DNA from: Agroathelia rolfsii
Lineage: Eukaryota > Basidiomycota > Agaricomycetes > Amylocorticiales > Amylocorticiaceae
Assembly: GCA_018343915.1 (NCBI GenBank)
Contig: JABRWF010000005.1
Coordinates: forward strand, 655,001-719,000
Direction of reading: 5' to 3'
Length of the DNA: 64,000 bases
Notes under the pieces: generated by a model
Told to the model about the DNA's origin: nothing
Seen by the model: the letters and a program-made list of their open reading frames with translations, nothing else
Databases searched by the model: none
In this document: piece by piece, positions 22,254-34,258 of the stretch
How positions within the stretch are numbered: position 1 is the first letter of the stretch
Layout: each line of letters begins with the position of its first letter
Position numbers and translations under genes: made by a program

Positions 22254-24021
22254 ATGTTGTCGAGCTTGTCCACCGCTCTCCTCTTACTCAGTTCGCTCTC
22301 CTACACATGGGCATACCCCAACCCAGGAACGGTCACAGGTTACACTGCCGTCGCTGACCCGACCATGTGCAAGGACAGCGCGGGAACTTACTTCGTTTAT
22401 TGTCGGTGTCTTCCTTCATCCCCCTCCTGCGCCAAGCCTTGTCCTAAGACTTGCTTGGCATTTAGCAACTGCCCCTGGTATTCAAATTATCACGTCGACG
22501 GATAGGACTGCCTGGACGTTAGAGGGTACCGTCTGGGAAGATGGCGATGATACCTGGACAGATACCTACACCGGTACTACTAATGGGTAAGTTTTTGGGA
22601 TATTTTCGTTGTGATCACTACTCAATTTAATGTTCTTAATTATTTCAGAAATATTTGGTTGGTGCTCCAACTTTTTTTGGTGTTAAGTTTGTACAATTCG
22701 AACAAAAAAATTGAAATGTAAATCAGGGCCCCGTGTTGCCGTATCGAGGATGGCACTTTCTATGTGTGCCGTTTCTTCTAGTGATCGATATTGCAATTAT
22801 TGACCAAAACCGTTGTTAGCTTTACTATGCTGCTTCTTCTTTCGGGTCTCAAGATGTACGTCTTACCATCTATTACTTATTGTCTTTTTGTTTATTTAGG
22901 GTATCTTAGTCTGCCATCTACTTCGCAAAATCGACCACTGGCTTGCCAGGTAAAGAATTGGCGCCACTATTTCATATCCTTACATATTAATATGATTCTC
23001 TTCAGGCAGCTTCACTAACGAAGGCCTCGTCCTCTCTTCGTCGAGCAGCGTAGACTACAATGTATGGGTTTTTGCATCTTTCATCTAATTAGACTAACCG
23101 TGATTTGTTATTCAGGCTATTGACCCAGCGTATGTGGTGCCCTTGTTTACTCTTCATGCTTGTAACTAATCCACAATGCATGTAACAGTCTCCTGATTGG
23201 TACGTGAAACATCTTCGTCCAGGCAAAGCAGCCTTTTGTTGATAACCTCCACAGATGGTTCCAACTGGTACTTGTCCTTTGGTTCATTCTGGACTGGCAT
23301 CAAGGGAGTGCCGTATGTTCATCTTCCCCTAGATATCCTCGAACACTTTACTAACCTTGGTTCTCCAGTCTTGCTTCGGACACTGGCAAGCCTTCGACTT
23401 CGACCATAACTTCCCTCGCAGAGCAAAGTAGCCCCGATGCGATGGAAGCGTCTGTCATCTACCAATACGGTGACTACTTCTACCTCTTCACCTCGTGGGG
23501 TAACTGCTGCGATGGCACGTCCAGCACATATACCATCCACGTAGGCAGGTCGTCAAGGTATGATTTATTTATCTTTTTTTGCATCCTGCAAGTAATTGGG
23601 TTCTTATGTATTGAAATAAAGCTATGACGGAACATATGTCGATGAGAACGGCACGGACCTCATGGACGGTGGAGGAACTCTCATCCTTGAGGCTCACGGC
23701 AGCGTAAGCATAGTTACTTTTAATTTCTAGGTTGCTTATGTTCTAATACATGGCTTTCAAAGATCTACGGTCCCGGGGGTCAGGACATCATGACGGATGG
23801 CGATGAAGTCGTCATAGTCTACCGTAAGTTTTGATTTCTCTCATAGCTGCTCATTTTCTTTGTGAGACTTACATATGTAACCAACCCAACAGACTACTAC
23901 ACCTCGACCGGAACATGGGTAAGTTTTCTCATTCACGGAGCTAGCATAATAGTACTGACACAAATAATAGCTCGGTATCAACCTCCTCGACTTCTCCACC
24001 GGATGGCCTGTTGTCTATTAA
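22254..24021 (+). CDS. GH43 arabinan endo-1,5-alpha-L-arabinosidase-like, copy 1
   Basis: Secreted five-bladed beta-propeller hydrolase expected to act on arabinan. A signal peptide ends near TWA-YPNPG. Residues matching the family's catalytic triad are present: Asp in VADPTMC (base), Asp in AIDPALL (pKa modulator) and Glu in MEASVIYQYG (acid). Other family motifs are [45 protein letters not shown] and LGINLLDFS. About a dozen introns restore roughly 325 residues. Compared with its neighbour it carries an extra 69-nt intron (22658-22726) inside the Trp codon of the WAPD motif, a 9-nt exon (22649-22657), and Cys instead of the conserved Asp (WAPCC), so activity may differ. The frame is intact to the family-typical C-terminus (GWPVVY-stop). 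Confidence 0.85.
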
Positions 24022-24612
24022 ATGTAATGGTGGTCATGGCAGCACAGGTTTTTGTTTTTTCGGTTTCATTTGTGTTGTCAGCGTAGGATTACATGAAATA
24101 TTTATATTTTCAAACTTTTTGCGCTCTCTTCGACAAAATGTTGATAAGCATTGGCATTGGTATCCCGAAGAGTCCGTCAGTCGCTGGAGTTTCAAGTCGT
24201 CAACGTGGTAATGAGATGACAACGTATACGTATCAGCTGCCCTGAGCCAAGCTCGATCGAATAGTCAAATGATGATTACGATCATTACCTTGGCTACCAC
24301 ATGTCCATAACCACGTTACTTCCCGGCGGCTTTGGCTTTTCTGTCCCGCCATGACGATCCCTGGGATCAGATGCAATGTACGTCGGTTCTAGCGGGCCAT
24401 TTTCCCCGCCCGTTGAAAGATGGCTACCTATACTACTCCCTTGTTGGTAATAGTCGAATGAACTCGTTTTTCGGGAATTTTTCGCACACATACACACTCA
24501 AACATGTCTTGGCAGGACGATTCTCCGAGCACCTTATAAATCGTGGATTCTCGTTTACTATGAGCTTTCTACAAACTGTTTACCACATCTGCCTACAGCT
24601 CTCTCACTGGAC
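24022..24612. other. Intergenic region and promoter of the second GH43 gene
   Basis: Contains the 3' UTR of copy 1, then a CCCCGC (24404-24409; GCGGGG on the minus strand, a match to the CreA/Cre1 carbon-repressor consensus SYGGRG) and a TATA box (TATAAAT, 24535-24541). No gene. Confidence 0.5.
24535..24541 (+). promoter_or_regulatory. TATA box of GH43 copy 2
   Basis: TATAAAT, 72 nt upstream of the ATG at 24613. Confidence 0.5.
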
Positions 24613-26300
24613 ATGATTTCTACTTATTTGTATACGCTGGTATTCCTAGCGTCTTGTATCCTGCCGTCATGGGCGTACCCGAACCCAGGGGCGGTCAGTG
24701 GAGATACTGCCGTGCACGATCCTACCATATGTAAAGATAGCTCTGGAAAATACTTCATCTTTTGTAAGACTTGTTACTCGTGGATAAACTTCATCAATTT
24801 TGTTTTAACGCAATGACCAAATTTAGCTACGGCTGTTGGCATCAAAATCCTCACCTCGACGGATCGAACCAAATGGTCGGATGCGGGTCTGGTGTGGCCT
24901 AACGGCGCAAGCTGGACAGATACGTATACGGGGACGTCAAATGGGTGAGTATATGCGCACGAGATTTGCCAAGTTTAGAGCTGCATATGATGTATTCCTA
25001 CGCTTTTGCTGAATATTAACTGCGTAGCAACCTTTGGGCTCCTGACTGCACTTACACTGACGGTCAATTCTACGTACGCCTATCCTTTATAATTGCTAAG
25101 GATAAATCCTGCATCGATGGTAACTTTTGTTGTAGTTGTATTATGCTGCCTCGTCGTTTGGCTCGCAGAATGTATGTAGAGCGACGCATGCGATACGAAT
25201 CGAAGCTTATACAATTGCATGTAGTCTGCTATCTTCTTCGCTAAATCGTCAACTGGCGCAGCGGGAAGCTTTACTAATGAAGGACTGGTTTTGTCGTCTT
25301 CAAGCAGCAACAATTACAACGTCAGTCCTATTGTTATTACTCTCATGATCACTACTGATTTCCTTGCTGCTGAATTTTTTAAATAGGCTATTGATCCAAA
25401 GTATGCATTTATTTATTGACATGAATTTGTATCGAGCTAAAGTTCTCCCTTGACGTCGTAGCTTGTTCATCGGTGAGTCTTATTGTCGATTTCATCTCGG
25501 GAATCATCCTTCTAAGGGCATGTAAAGATGGTTCCAACTGGTATCTTTCCTTTGGATCATTCTGGACTGGAATTAAGCTGGAGACGTGAGTCATGAAGCG
25601 GATTCCATTCCTTGAATTGTGTTTTCTGATCCAGGTCCTTGAATCTCTTTAGCTTGAGCTCATCGACGGGTAAGCCGTCTAGCTCGAGCGTAACGGCTCT
25701 GGCCCAACGCAGCGGCAGCACGACGGCGATTGAGGCTTCTACTCTATTCAAATATGGCAACTATTACTACCTCTTTACTTCGTGGGATAAATGCTGCGAT
25801 GGCACGTCCAGCACTTATAACATCCGAGTGGGTCGAGCAACTAGGTAAGTAACGCAAGTAGTTGACCATTGAGATGTCCAGTGCCTGACTTATTTGACGT
25901 AATGTTAGCGTCAAAGGCACTTATTACGACCAATCGGGTGTTGCATTGACAAGTGGTGGAGGAACACTTGTCCTAGAGACTCACGGCTCCGTAAGTTATT
26001 TTGTCGCCTCCACGATGATAAGTGGCTAATGTGCTGTAGATTTACGGTCCGGGTGGTCAGGATGTCATGCAAGACACAGACGGCGTCGTCTTAGTTTATC
26101 GTGAGTAAACAAAACGATTTTTTGATACTCAGGAATGATTACTGATACCGGTTCCTAGACTATTATACCTCTACCGGAAGCTATGTGAGTGTCGATAACC
26201 ATTGTAATTATTTTAATTGTAGTGCTAATCTTCTTCAATCGCTTTACAGCTCGGCATCAATCTCCTTGACTTCTCTTCGGGCTGGCCGGTAGTTTACTAA
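24613..26300 (+). CDS. GH43 arabinan endo-1,5-alpha-L-arabinosidase-like, copy 2
   Basis: Tandem paralogue of the preceding gene, same strand, 591 bp downstream. The signal peptide ends at SWA-YPNPGA. All family motifs are present: VHDPTIC (base Asp), NLWAPDCTY in one uninterrupted exon, [30 protein letters not shown] (acid Glu), [35 protein letters not shown] and the C-terminus PVVY-stop. Most intron positions match copy 1. Best acceptor near 25651 gives [14 protein letters not shown], which aligns without gaps to copy 1. The predicted product of about 325 residues is secreted and likely active on alpha-1,5-arabinan, complementing GH51. A possible CreA site lies upstream. Identification is strong; substrate by family analogy. 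Confidence 0.9.
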
Positions 26301-27004
26301 ATGTTATTGGTTCTATGTCTATGGTATAATCACAAACAAATACGAAGTATACACATGAGAAATTAGGTAGAACAAAAGAGAGCGTTGGAGTAATACAATT
26401 GTGTTTCTGAGCACGTGACCGCGGGCGGGTGCCTCCGCAGGAGCTGCATCCGCGTTGGCCCCATTTGGCGAATACAAAGCAGCATCCCTAATTGTCTACA
26501 ATGACTGGCACTGATTTCATTGCTCGGACCATCGCACATGCGGCCACGGTTCTGCAAGAACAATAAGACTTGAGAGCTGTATGAGCCAGCTGACCGAAAT
26601 CTTGCTTGTTTGGGCCTTTGGTTTTTGCTCTGGCATGGCGCCTTATTTGTGTGTCCTCTTGTTCTTCGGGCTTCTACTCTAGTCTGCACCCTTTGAGTTG
26701 TATATATCCTCCTTCTCATTCTGGCACGTCCCTTGTTCTCAAACCACCACTAAAGGGTCTCTGGAGCCCCGAACGCCATACCTCTGTCGTTGTACACTTA
26801 TACATACATACTACTCTTGATAGCCTGGACGCTATCTCCGCCTGGACCGCTTCTTCCTGTGCAACGTCTCATCTTCACATATTTAATAACTTTTACTCTC
26901 CTCTGAGAAAATACTCTCTTGTGCCGCATTCTCTCTGAAACATCCGATCTCTGGTTATTTGTCTATTGTCGCTACCTCGCTCAAACTTGCCATTTTCATC
27001 AACC
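26301..27004. other. Intergenic region
   Basis: 704 bp between two plus-strand genes, pyrimidine-rich towards the 3' end (about 26850-26990). The frames on both strands are not supported as genes. Confidence 0.5.
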
Positions 27005-27630
27005 ATGCTTCGTGCATCAGCCAAAATCGGAAACATGATGGGTTCCAAGGGCGATACCTCTGGTACGACATGATGCTAGTTCAATGACATCGGTCAATTT
27101 ATCTGATTTTTTTTCTCCCTTCAATAGTTAACCCCATTCCGGTGGCATCGTCATCATCAAACTCCCTATCCATGCCAATTGCAGGCACATCGAGCACATC
27201 TTCGTCCTCTCATGAGCGTGAACGCTCTGAGCGCAAACACCATGCCACCTCTCAAGCAGCCCGCGAGGAGAAGTTGGACCGCGTACGCCGTAGACTCGGG
27301 GATGATGTCCCTGCGGAGCTTGTCTTCTCTGATGGCACCCATTCGCACTCGTCATCGAAATCTGGTGAACGGGAACACCACCGGTCGAAATCAACCACTC
27401 ACTCGAAGGCTGCAGCAGCACCAAGTTGGAGTGCACGACCACTACGCCCGTGTATGCCCGACCCATTATTGGAGGGTTTGGTCGAGCACCGCGGCAAGGG
27501 CTTCTACGAGCTTCCGCGCCACGGAAAGGATAAGCACAGCGAAGATCGATCTTTACTACACCACCGCCGGAGGGATGAAACCCGCGTATACAGCGCCAAG
27601 AATCTGAACGAGCCAGTTGGATTTTTGTAA
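27005..27630 (+). CDS. Small His/Ser-rich charged protein, unknown
   Basis: Two exons (27005-27062, 27128-27630) give exactly 186 residues. The family is not recognised. After a short basic start (MLRASAKIGNMMGSKG) comes a Ser-rich linker, a charged helix-like stretch (AAREEKLDRVRRRLGDDVPAELVF) broken by polar segments, His/Ser/Lys-rich sequence, and a conserved-looking end: SWSARPLRPCMPDPLLEGL, HRGKGFYELPRHGKDK and NEPVGFL-stop. No signal peptide or membrane helix. Good intron consensus and the compact C-terminal motifs argue for a real gene. A nucleic-acid- or protein-binding adapter is possible but not shown. Confidence 0.65.
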
Positions 27631-28080
27631 ATCCCTTTTTCCATTTATTTCTTCATCGCATCGCACGGACGATTCGGAGAGAGAGCAGGACTCTTTTCTC
27701 TTGATGCCATTGTTATGTGTTTCTACTTGTTACCCTGTTGCATTGAATTGCTACTGTTTTTTCACATTATACCCCCTGTTTTCATGCTTTTCATGGTCGC
27801 ATTACTCACGTCCCCTTTATGTGTATGACTACGTACGCCTATCATGTTGAGCATGTTTACAATACCTTTCGAGATGCGTCTCACGGTACACATGTATCCC
27901 TAGATCTACTAATAATACATCGATATGTCTTAGACAAACGCTTTTGTGCTCTGAGCTGAGAACTGAGGAGTGCCTCCTGATTATCCGGAATATCGAGGAC
28001 GAAAAAAAAAAAGACAACATTGCATCCAGCAGCCTGAAACTTTTTATCTGTACTCTAGAGCATCGTTCGTGCTAGTGCAG
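27631..28080. other. Convergent 3' region
   Basis: 450 bp between the ends of a plus-strand and a minus-strand gene, holding both 3' UTRs. No ORF of interest. Confidence 0.5.
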
Positions 28081-29220
28081 TCACGTGATAGTCACACTCC
28101 AAAACATAAGTTGAGATAGTTTGCCTGGGCGGTTAGGATCTGGCTGTGGCTCGTCCAATGCGGCTTTCACTTCGATATGCTCTCCTAATACACCACCCCC
28201 TGCTGGCGCAAATACATCCTTCCACAATTGTGTCCAGGTAGTAGGTGAATGAGTATATCTTACACTGGATATATGAATGAGGCGATTGACACATTGGCAA
28301 CGAAGAGAAGAGTTTACCGGCCCATGTGATCTGGTAGGAAACCTGCCTCAGCCCTGGCTTGATGTCTTCCAAATATTGTCGTACCCTTCTGCTTCCTTAC
28401 AAGAGCTACGAATCTATGAGCAATCGCCGCTTGCGTGGGTTCGTCAAAAAGATGGAATAAGGCGCCCGCATACAGATGCGATACGCGGCCACGGAGATGC
28501 TCTAGTTTGGTGACTTTACTCAACGGAATGTCACGAACTTCTTTATCTGGAACAGGTAGCTGTGTAAGTTCAAATATGTCGTCCGTGAAAAACCGTATGG
28601 GGCATGTCTCGCGATCGCCGTACAGTTCGTAGCCTTCGTCAATGAAAGATTGTCTCAAATCACAGCCAAGAACGCGCGAGCCGGGGTAGCCGTCATATAC
28701 CAACTTGCGTACATCAGTGCCCACTATTTTTTTTTTTAGTTAGATAGAGTGCTATTACTGCGATCAACTTACTGCAGCAACCCAGGTCAAGGAAAACAGT
28801 GTCTGAACCTGGAGCTCTCCCGGCGTTCAGCACAGACGAATAAGCCTCATTGCGGCTGCATGACAGCCAGATAAAATGGAATGATCGTATGCATGGATAA
28901 GGATACTCGATACTGAAGAGTGATCATCCGTAGTTCAATTGATATGTTTGCCATTTGATATGTAGATCAATTAAGAGGCAGGAACTCACTATAATCTGGG
29001 GAACAGTAGCAATAAGATACTGAGCCATGCGACGGATATACATTACATACTTTCGTTGTATCTCGAAAATCCTATTCCTCAGCTGGCCTTCATCCTGGGA
29101 GATTATCGAGTGTAGGAAGTCTAGGGTATCCGGGGGTAGCTTATACAATTCTTCGTCCAACGCAGGTATAAGATCATCGTCAGGTCGGATTTCGCGGCGG
29201 ATTTTGATCTCCATATTCAT
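28081..29220 (-). CDS. SAM-dependent methyltransferase (fungal ausD-like superfamily)
   Basis: Four exons (29051-29220, 28773-28912, 28318-28723, 28081-28258) give 297 residues in perfect phase. The N-terminus (EELYKLPPDTLDFLHSI) and YPYPCIRSFHF are hallmarks of a large Agaricomycete class I methyltransferase family. DTVFLDLGCC is motif I (SAM binding), GCDLRQSFIDEGYEL corresponds to motif II with the acidic ribose-binding residue, and FHLFDE plus IFGRH follow as expected. The substrate is unknown; relatives act on polyketide/meroterpenoid or other small molecules, but no biosynthetic core gene is nearby. The start could be the second Met, two codons in. Exon 2 begins at 28912 so that RNIEYPYP is continuous. 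Confidence 0.85.
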
Positions 29221-31603
29221 GGCCGACGATGGTATTTCAAATCAATGGGAACGGAATAATCGAAAGTGAGCAATGTCTTCAATCGGTCTGGGGATTTAGA
29301 TAAGTTGGGTCGTTATCATAGATATAGGCTCATGCGCCGCAGTTATTGTTGGCATCAAGGATGTCATTACATTACCGTCTCTTCCTTTTTATCAAAAAAC
29401 AGCAACATTTCAAAGGCCATAACATACGTATAAAATACCAACCGTTTCCCACATTATGTAAACCTCCTCTAACGTCCTTTTTCCGGTCACCTTTTACCTT
29501 GTCTTATTTTTGCTTCTCTTATTCTTCCCCCTCCTAAGTTCTTCCCCTCACTTCCTTCACAATTTTTACTACCCCTCGACCTTCATACTCACTTACTAAT
29601 TCTGCGTCTTCTGACGCATCCTGTCGCAGGGCACTCGACCTCTATAATCACACCAAGGACCACAGTACAGCTACACTACGCTTACAAATCATGTACACCG
29701 TACATATATGTTTTAGAAGTGGCAACATAGGTCATCCAGGCCCGATACTGCTACTATAAACGGATTTATGGATGAATAAATGAATGAACCGCTTCGCAGA
29801 ACGTGGATAATGCCGTCGGCTGAGGCGCTCGAGTATTTCTTCAAGTTAACGTTAACGTGGACAGATGCAATGTCAGTGGCGTGTATCTATATGTACTTGA
29901 CAGTCTGAGTTTTAGCATACCAGCGATGTCCAGTCTGTCACGACATCCCGACGCATGGGACGAAATAAACACATAACACAGTTTTTTACACTAAAACCAA
30001 TATATCAAAGTACTTCGGAGGTTGGCTATTAAACAAATCAGTTGCCTTACCATGCAACCTCCCAGAATGTTTGCTCCTATAAGCGTTGCGTGAAATATTT
30101 TGAAAATGCATTATACAAGGCCCATGGGTGGGCGCACCATTAGATATGCGATTTCTGATCCTCTTGCTGAAAGGCAAATCGCTATCAATCACGTTCCTTT
30201 TACACCACTCATGCAGAATCGGTCCCTTACCATAAAAACATCATCATAACCGTAATTGATCTGGCTGGTTTCCAGAGCTTATAAGAATGAAAAAGGCTCC
30301 AGAAATTTTTTAATGTTGGTGTACCTGCCGCACAATCGGCACAATTGGAGTAAACATGTCGAGTGAAACATAAAGATATGAGAGTATTTCTGATGATATG
30401 AACTAGAATGTACCCTAAGCTATTGCGGCCAGCGGATATTGAACACCCCCCAGGCTTTTTCGGAACTATCAAGTAATGCATACTACAATTTCATTATCCT
30501 AGAGATGTACGTGATCTCCGAATATAATTGTGCTATCAACATCAAAGAGCTATGCTTGCCTTGTTCCCATTATTAATGAGAACGTTCAAGTTTTTCATGA
30601 AATGGTGGGATCCTTTGCTTGAGTTGATACAGGACATTAACATGAATTAACATCGAACATTGCACTTGCAGCTTGCTGCCATAACTAAGCTGTTCCCGGC
30701 ACCTATGGGACCACACTCGGGCCGTCGATGGCTCCCGCAGAGCCCGGAGCCACAAGTAGCATTAAAGGCGGTTGGCCCGGTTGGGTGGACACTCAAACTG
30801 GAACTCCCACGTAGCATGTTTGGATTCAGTTGAAAATGACAGAGATCTATATAACCCTGCGTGTGAGGGGACTATGACATGAACACGCCGAATTCTGTTT
30901 TCCCTTACGAATCTAGGAAACATGTATCCGTCTCTTTATAATGCTGGCAAACGCTGAGCACTGAGCCTTTCTACTAGTACGAAGACGGCTCGGACTATCT
31001 ATCGCTTACTGAACTCGCTGATTGATTTTTGCGCTTTTGCTCCTTCTGCACGGCTCAGAGTTGGCGAATCCATCTTCTAGCAGAACTATACACCCGAGTA
31101 TGGACCGGCTTTGAGCTGATAGCTTTTGATGACTCTTCTTGCCTTTACATTCTCCTATGTCAACCATACGGCGACTATACAATCAGTTGAGTCCAAAGAC
31201 ATGATACGGTAAAGAATTGTCATGATCGGACCAAAGTCCCCGAAAACCTGACTCCGGGTGTTGTATGGTATGTGCCGGAAAGGCCTATTCACAGTGAAAA
31301 TTTAATTTTATGCTTTAGAAATTTATGAGTTATTCCTTTTAACGAGAAAAAACGACGCGTTAGTAATCAATTAGACATTTCTCGTCCGATCGGGTTTCGT
31401 GAGTGGGTTGCCCGTCGCGAAACATCCATGTAACCCACACTGTTCCGAGAAACGCTGACTCGTTCACACGGCACCATGTTATTCTGACACATTCAACTCC
31501 GGTGACTGGCCTATAAAAGCTGGAGCACTCACGGTCTCATAGCATCAACTCCCCCGCCAGATATCTCTACTGCACCTTCCTACGATCCTTGAGACACAGC
31601 ATC
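29221..31603. other. 2.4 kb intergenic region between divergent genes
   Basis: AT-rich with no frame above about 85 codons that looks coding and no inverted repeats I could support. The last 100 bp contain the SDR gene promoter with TATAAAA at 31512-31518. Confidence 0.5.
31512..31518 (+). promoter_or_regulatory. TATA box of the SDR gene
   Basis: TATAAAA, 86 nt upstream of the ATG at 31604. Confidence 0.45.
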
Positions 31604-32462
31604 ATGTCTAAGACAGTCCTCATTACAGGCGCTAACAGAGGTATGCAGAAACAAGAGAGCATATGAAGCGGTAATATCTAATTCGATATTATGATAGGCA
31701 TCGGCTTTGCCATTGCCCAGAGGTTCCTTGAAACTGACTCCTCTATCCACGTCATTCTGGGATCCCGAAGTCGCCAAAATGGTGAAGATGCTGTAGCGCA
31801 GTTGAAGAAAGATGGATTCTCCACTGTTTCATCCGTAGAGCTGGACATCACATCTAATGACTCGATTGCCAAGGCCGTGAGGACTGTGGAAGAAAAACAT
31901 AAAAAATTAGACGGTATGTTATGAACCATCCCAGTACTGTTATAGCTTAGCGGTAATATTTACGTGATTTTTTTTTTTTGTCACAGTGCTTGTTAACAAT
32001 GCTGCTATAGCATATGCACCTGGCTCATTGCGCGAGTCTCTTGGGACCATTCTATCTATGAACGTCATTTCCACCGCAGAGGTGATGGAGGCGTTCTTGC
32101 CTTTACTACAAAAGTCTTCAGATCCGCGTATCATCAACCTCTCTTCGACTCTTGGATCACTTGCGGAACATACAGTACCGGATCGCTTTGCACCTGACCT
32201 CGCACCTCACTATTGCATATCCAAGTCTGCGTTAAACATGCTTGGCGTGCAGTTCGAGAAGTCTCATCCGGAGATAATCGTGCAGTCTGTCAATCCTGGA
32301 TATTGCAAGACGGGGATGAATGATTATCAGGGTGGTAGAGATCCCAAGGAAGGGGCCAACGTGGTCATCGTTCTTGCCTTATCAGAAAGAGGCAAATACC
32401 CAGGCAAAGGCTATTGGGAAACTGTCGAAGACAGCATGGAGGCCACAAGACTGCCTTGGTAA
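31604..32462 (+). CDS. Short-chain dehydrogenase/reductase (carbonyl reductase-like)
   Basis: NAD(P)H-dependent oxidoreductase of the classical SDR fold. Three exons (31604-31640, 31698-31913, 31987-32462) encode exactly 242 residues. Motifs: TGANRGIG cofactor loop at residues 8-15 with GSRSR after beta-2 (basic residues favour NADPH), VLVNNAAIAY (NNAG-like), INLSSTLGS (catalytic Ser) and YCISKSALN (catalytic Tyr-x3-Lys). Length and end resemble fungal carbonyl reductases acting on aldehydes or ketones. It stands alone. The substrate is not predictable from sequence. Confidence 0.92.
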
Positions 32463-33242
32463 ACTCCATTCCTTCATTGTATTATACGTACATAATAATT
32501 TTAATTCGAAATGGCATGAATGTAACCGTACTTATGCGTGAATCAAAGATAGGATCTCATAGAACATTCCTCTCTTTGTAACTCCAACGGATAAATGTGA
32601 TGATGAGTATTTACGACATTTTGTCAATTTCTAACGGGATAACTCCATGGAAGCGTGCTCATGTGTACAAGCACTGATGTATGTATTAATCTTTGGGCTA
32701 TAATCGACGATCGTACGAGCAGCGACCCAGCACCCATCATGACGGCAAAACCCTATCCAGTTAGGGACTTAATGACGCAATCCGGTATTGCGATTTTAGA
32801 CATTGGTTCATGAGGCCTCGATGATGGCCAGTCCAGACTCGGCTCATAAACATAGAGACACTGTCTTTGGCGGAGAGTCAAAAAGGCATTGGTTGAGAAG
32901 GGAACCGTGCAACTGAAATTCAATTTTGAATTAAACGGTATATCGTTTTCGCACAGTTAGCAAGCGTATCATCATATTTTGTCATACATGATCTAGACGC
33001 GATCCACGGGTGTGATGATCTAGCAGTAATCCAACACCTCCGATTGGTGCTCACATTTGCTCAAGTTTGTCCCGTGCAATACAGTTTGTATAATGACATG
33101 ACGTCGAGAATGATAACCCGACGCGCCAAGTGACGATGAGCTCTCTCTTTCAGACTTACAGCATGGCATCATCTAATAGCCATGAGCAGAGCGTTGAGAT
33201 ATAAAAACAGTTAAATTATAATTATTCCTGCAGCATAAAAAC
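32463..33242. other. Intergenic region with HHE copy 1 promoter
   Basis: Terminator side of the SDR gene, then the upstream region of the first hemerythrin gene, which carries the shared promoter module annotated separately. Confidence 0.5.
33042..33206 (+). promoter_or_regulatory. Promoter module of HHE copy 1
   Basis: GATTGGTGCTCA (33042-33053, inverted CCAAT core), TGACGTC (33099-33105, CRE/bZIP-like), GTGACGATG (33130-33138) and a TATA box TATAAAA (33200-33206). The same elements occur in the same order upstream of the second HHE gene. Confidence 0.6.
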
Positions 33243-34258
33243 ATGCCCGGATTTGCTGCAGCTACTCGAACCCCAACTCTTCTCCTCTCTAGGGCCCTTC
33301 GTCGTCCTATCGTATCACCTGGAATCTCAGCTTTATACTTGAAAGCTATGTCTACGAAAGCACTCACCGATGCTATCAGTCATGATCATGCAGAGGTATG
33401 CTTGCCAACTTCGTGAATCATATTGGGATGTCGCTGTACGAAAAGCTAAACATGGCTGTAGATGTATGAGTACTATGAAAATTATAAGAAGGCCACAGGT
33501 GATCCTGCAGCCCAAGGCCGTTGGGCACGCCAGCTTACATGGGAGGTGGGGGATGCGAAAACATTTGTCAATGAAATAATTTGCTTAATCAGAATTAAAC
33601 CAGGTTGCTCGCCATGCTGTAGGCGAAGAAATTGTTGTATATCCTCTCATGGAAAAGCACTTAGGTAGAAACAGTTTTTGTTACTGAGCTCTTGGGTCTC
33701 GTTGATCGTTGATGCATGATGTATACAGGAGCTGAGGGTAAGAAGATGGCGGATCACGACCGTGAAGATCATCAGGTAGGTTATTTCTCTTTTTATAAAC
33801 GTAGCACACATTTATATGCAACCGTCGGGTGCCATAGACCGTCAAGAGACTTTTGAGTGACTTGGAGTCACTCACGCCTGGAACGGAAAGCTACGACGCC
33901 AAGATTGAACAGGTTATGCAAAACCTCCGCCCCCACAACGAAAGTGAAGAACAACAGGACTTGCCCCAACTGGAGTCTAGCATTGGTGTGCAGAGTAGCC
34001 AGGCTGCTGCGCGGTCGTTCCAACGTACCAAGCATTTTGTCCCGACAAGGTAAGGACTCAAGACATATCCCATCGAATAAAGAATAGAAGTTGATAATGA
34101 TATTGACGTGTGTCATGTACAGGTCTCATCCTTCGGCACCGAACAAGCCTCCCTACGAGACCTTAGCCGGTTTCCTTGTGACGCCCATCGACAAGCTCAA
34201 GGACATGTTCGCGAGTTTCCCAACGGAGGAGGACAAGGAAGCTGCTAAACATTCATAA
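33243..34258 (+). CDS. Hemerythrin-like HHE cation-binding domain protein, copy 1
   Basis: Six exons encode about 230 residues. After a basic, Ser/Leu-rich presequence (RTPTLLLSRALRR), which could target mitochondria, a second in-frame ATG (33348, MSTKALTDAI) matches where many family members begin. The HHE domain shows ISHDHAEMYEYYENY, RWARQLTWE, VARHAVGEEIVVYPLME and DREDHQTVKRLL, supplying the His and Glu ligands of a di-iron or other metal site. The C-terminal part ends THE-family style with KPPYETLAGFL...PIDKLKDMF. Possible roles are oxygen or metal sensing or stress defence; none is shown. It is a duplicate of the gene at 37485 and keeps all its intron positions. Confidence 0.88.

Noticed and set aside
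22658..22726. GH43 copy 1 as a pseudogene because of an in-frame TAA
   Set aside because: The stop lies in a 69-nt segment with good GT and AG ends; removal restores WAP and the remaining motifs through the C-terminus.
28081..32462. Methyltransferase and SDR as a secondary-metabolite cluster
   Set aside because: No synthase, terpene cyclase, P450 or transporter is present between or near them, and 2.4 kb separates them.
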